From NCBI GenBank assembly GCA_026396975.1, contig JAPLVT010000105.1, positions 1 to 13,497 of the forward strand: DNA of 13,497 nucleotides, given 5' to 3'. This stretch comes from Candidatus Iainarchaeum sp. GTDB lineage: Archaea > Iainarchaeota > Iainarchaeia > Iainarchaeales > GCA-2688035. A program made the translations under genes and the position numbers. Position 1 is the stretch's first letter. Every line of letters begins with the position of its first letter. The notes under the pieces were generated by a model. It was given only the letters and a program-made list of their open reading frames with translations. It was not told the DNA's origin and searched no databases. Shown here one piece after another: positions 13,050 through 13,497 of the stretch.

Positions 13050-13497
13050 TTGAGGGCAAAAATAGTGCTGGCAAGGCCGATGTACGAAGAGAACATAGGG
13101 CTTATTGCAAGGGCAATGGCAAACTTCGGCTGCAGCGAACTGGCGCTGGTGCAGCCGCAATGCGAATGGAAAAGCGAAAAGGCAAAAAGCCGGGCGATGC
13201 ACGGGAAAGGAATACTGCAAAAAGCAAAAAAATTCGGAAGCATAAAGGAAGCGTGCGCGGACTGCTCTTGCGCGATAGCCACAACCGCGAAAGCGGGCGG
13301 CGGAAAAATCGGGAGGACAGCGGTTACCGCAAGGAAATTCGCGGAAAAATTCGCGGGAAGCAGCCAAAAAATCGCGCTTGTTTTCGGCAGCGAGCCGGAC
13401 GGATTGAGCAACAGCGAGGCAGGGGAATGCGATTTTGTGGCAACAATTCCCGCGAGCCCCGAGTACAAGACCCTGAACATCAGCCACGCCGCCACTG
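13050..13497 (+). CDS. TrmJ/SpoU-type RNA 2'-O-methyltransferase, partial (runs off the window)
   Basis: The first 149 residues of a SPOUT-class, SAM-dependent 2'-O-methyltransferase, most like archaeal TrmJ, which methylates position 32 of tRNAs. Landmarks: IVLARPMYEENIGLIARAMANFG (5-27; family form P...gNiG.iaRam.nfG), ELALVQP (30-36), VFGSEPDGLSNSE (111-123), the SPOUT motif 2, and IPASPEYKTLNISHAA (133-148), the start of motif 3 in the trefoil knot. No ATG gives a full N-terminus, so TTG 13050 is chosen. AGGCGAT at 13040-13046 is a near Shine-Dalgarno, and a TATA-like box lies 25 bases upstream. The C-terminal end is outside the window. The exact RNA target is inferred from the family only. 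Confidence 0.85.
   Translation, partial: MRAKIVLARPMYEENIGLIARAMANFGCSELALVQPQCEWKSEKAKSRAMHGKGILQKAKKFGSIKEACADCSCAIATTAKAGGGKIGRTAVTARKFAEKFAGSSQKIALVFGSEPDGLSNSEAGECDFVATIPASPEYKTLNISHAAT

Noticed and set aside
13038..13487. Minus-strand ORFs of 149 and 166 codons at the right end
   Set aside because: They are antisense to the TTG-started methyltransferase, whose motifs on the plus strand are clear.

Overview
The window looks like chromosomal DNA of a small-genome archaeon, probably of the DPANN type. The exact lineage cannot be fixed from the sequence. The reasons are: TATA-like boxes 25-30 bases before many starts, with little or no leader; Shine-Dalgarno sites of the GGTGA/GGTGG type; a canonical archaeal C/D box guide RNA (2057-2116); a TrmB-type regulator; a DRG/Obg-type GTPase with a TGS tail; and tight gene packing with frequent short overlaps.

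Layout. 1-1280 is clearly more A/T-rich than the rest. It carries a MazG-like nucleotide pyrophosphohydrolase, a GNAT acetyltransferase and a 412-base gene-free stretch that may encode a structured RNA. 1281-2116 holds a TrmB-like regulator, a 43-residue RHH-type protein and the C/D box RNA. On the minus strand, 2163-4781 holds a PPC/DUF296-like protein, then a GH130 glycoside phosphorylase/hydrolase and a CaCA-family cation/Ca2+ antiporter, the last two as an operon. On the plus strand, 4900-6888 holds a small membrane protein with an HEAMH motif, an RNase H with an HIII-like N-terminus, and a rhomboid protease that overlaps the RNase H gene by one base. A convergent membrane-anchored coiled-coil gene follows at 7148-7594 (minus). 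7734-10755 (plus) holds a membrane-anchored double-thioredoxin protein, an overlapping PLD-type nuclease lipoprotein and a DRG-like GTPase with a degenerate G4 motif. 10769-12998 (minus) is an overlapping pair of secreted, C-terminally anchored surface proteins. Divergent from these, a TTG-started TrmJ/SpoU-type RNA methyltransferase runs off the end of the window.

Most unusual element. Two intergenic arrays, at about 4212-4311 and 6893-7089, are built from end-to-end hairpins of about 23-28 bases. The unit is a perfect 7-bp stem whose sequence differs from unit to unit, a 3-4 base loop, one conserved T.G (or, on the other strand, C/A) position, and a 2-4 bp outer stem. Units occur in both orientations and differ in sequence while keeping their pairing. 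This resembles neither CRISPR nor any repeat family I can name. One array lies in the predicted 5' leader of the GH130 mRNA. The other lies between two convergent genes.

As a cell-biology picture, much of the window concerns the envelope: cation antiport, rhomboid proteolysis, extracytoplasmic thiol chemistry, an exported nuclease and anchored surface proteins. The remainder covers nucleic-acid housekeeping (RNase H, guide RNA, SPOUT methyltransferase, ribosome-linked GTPase).
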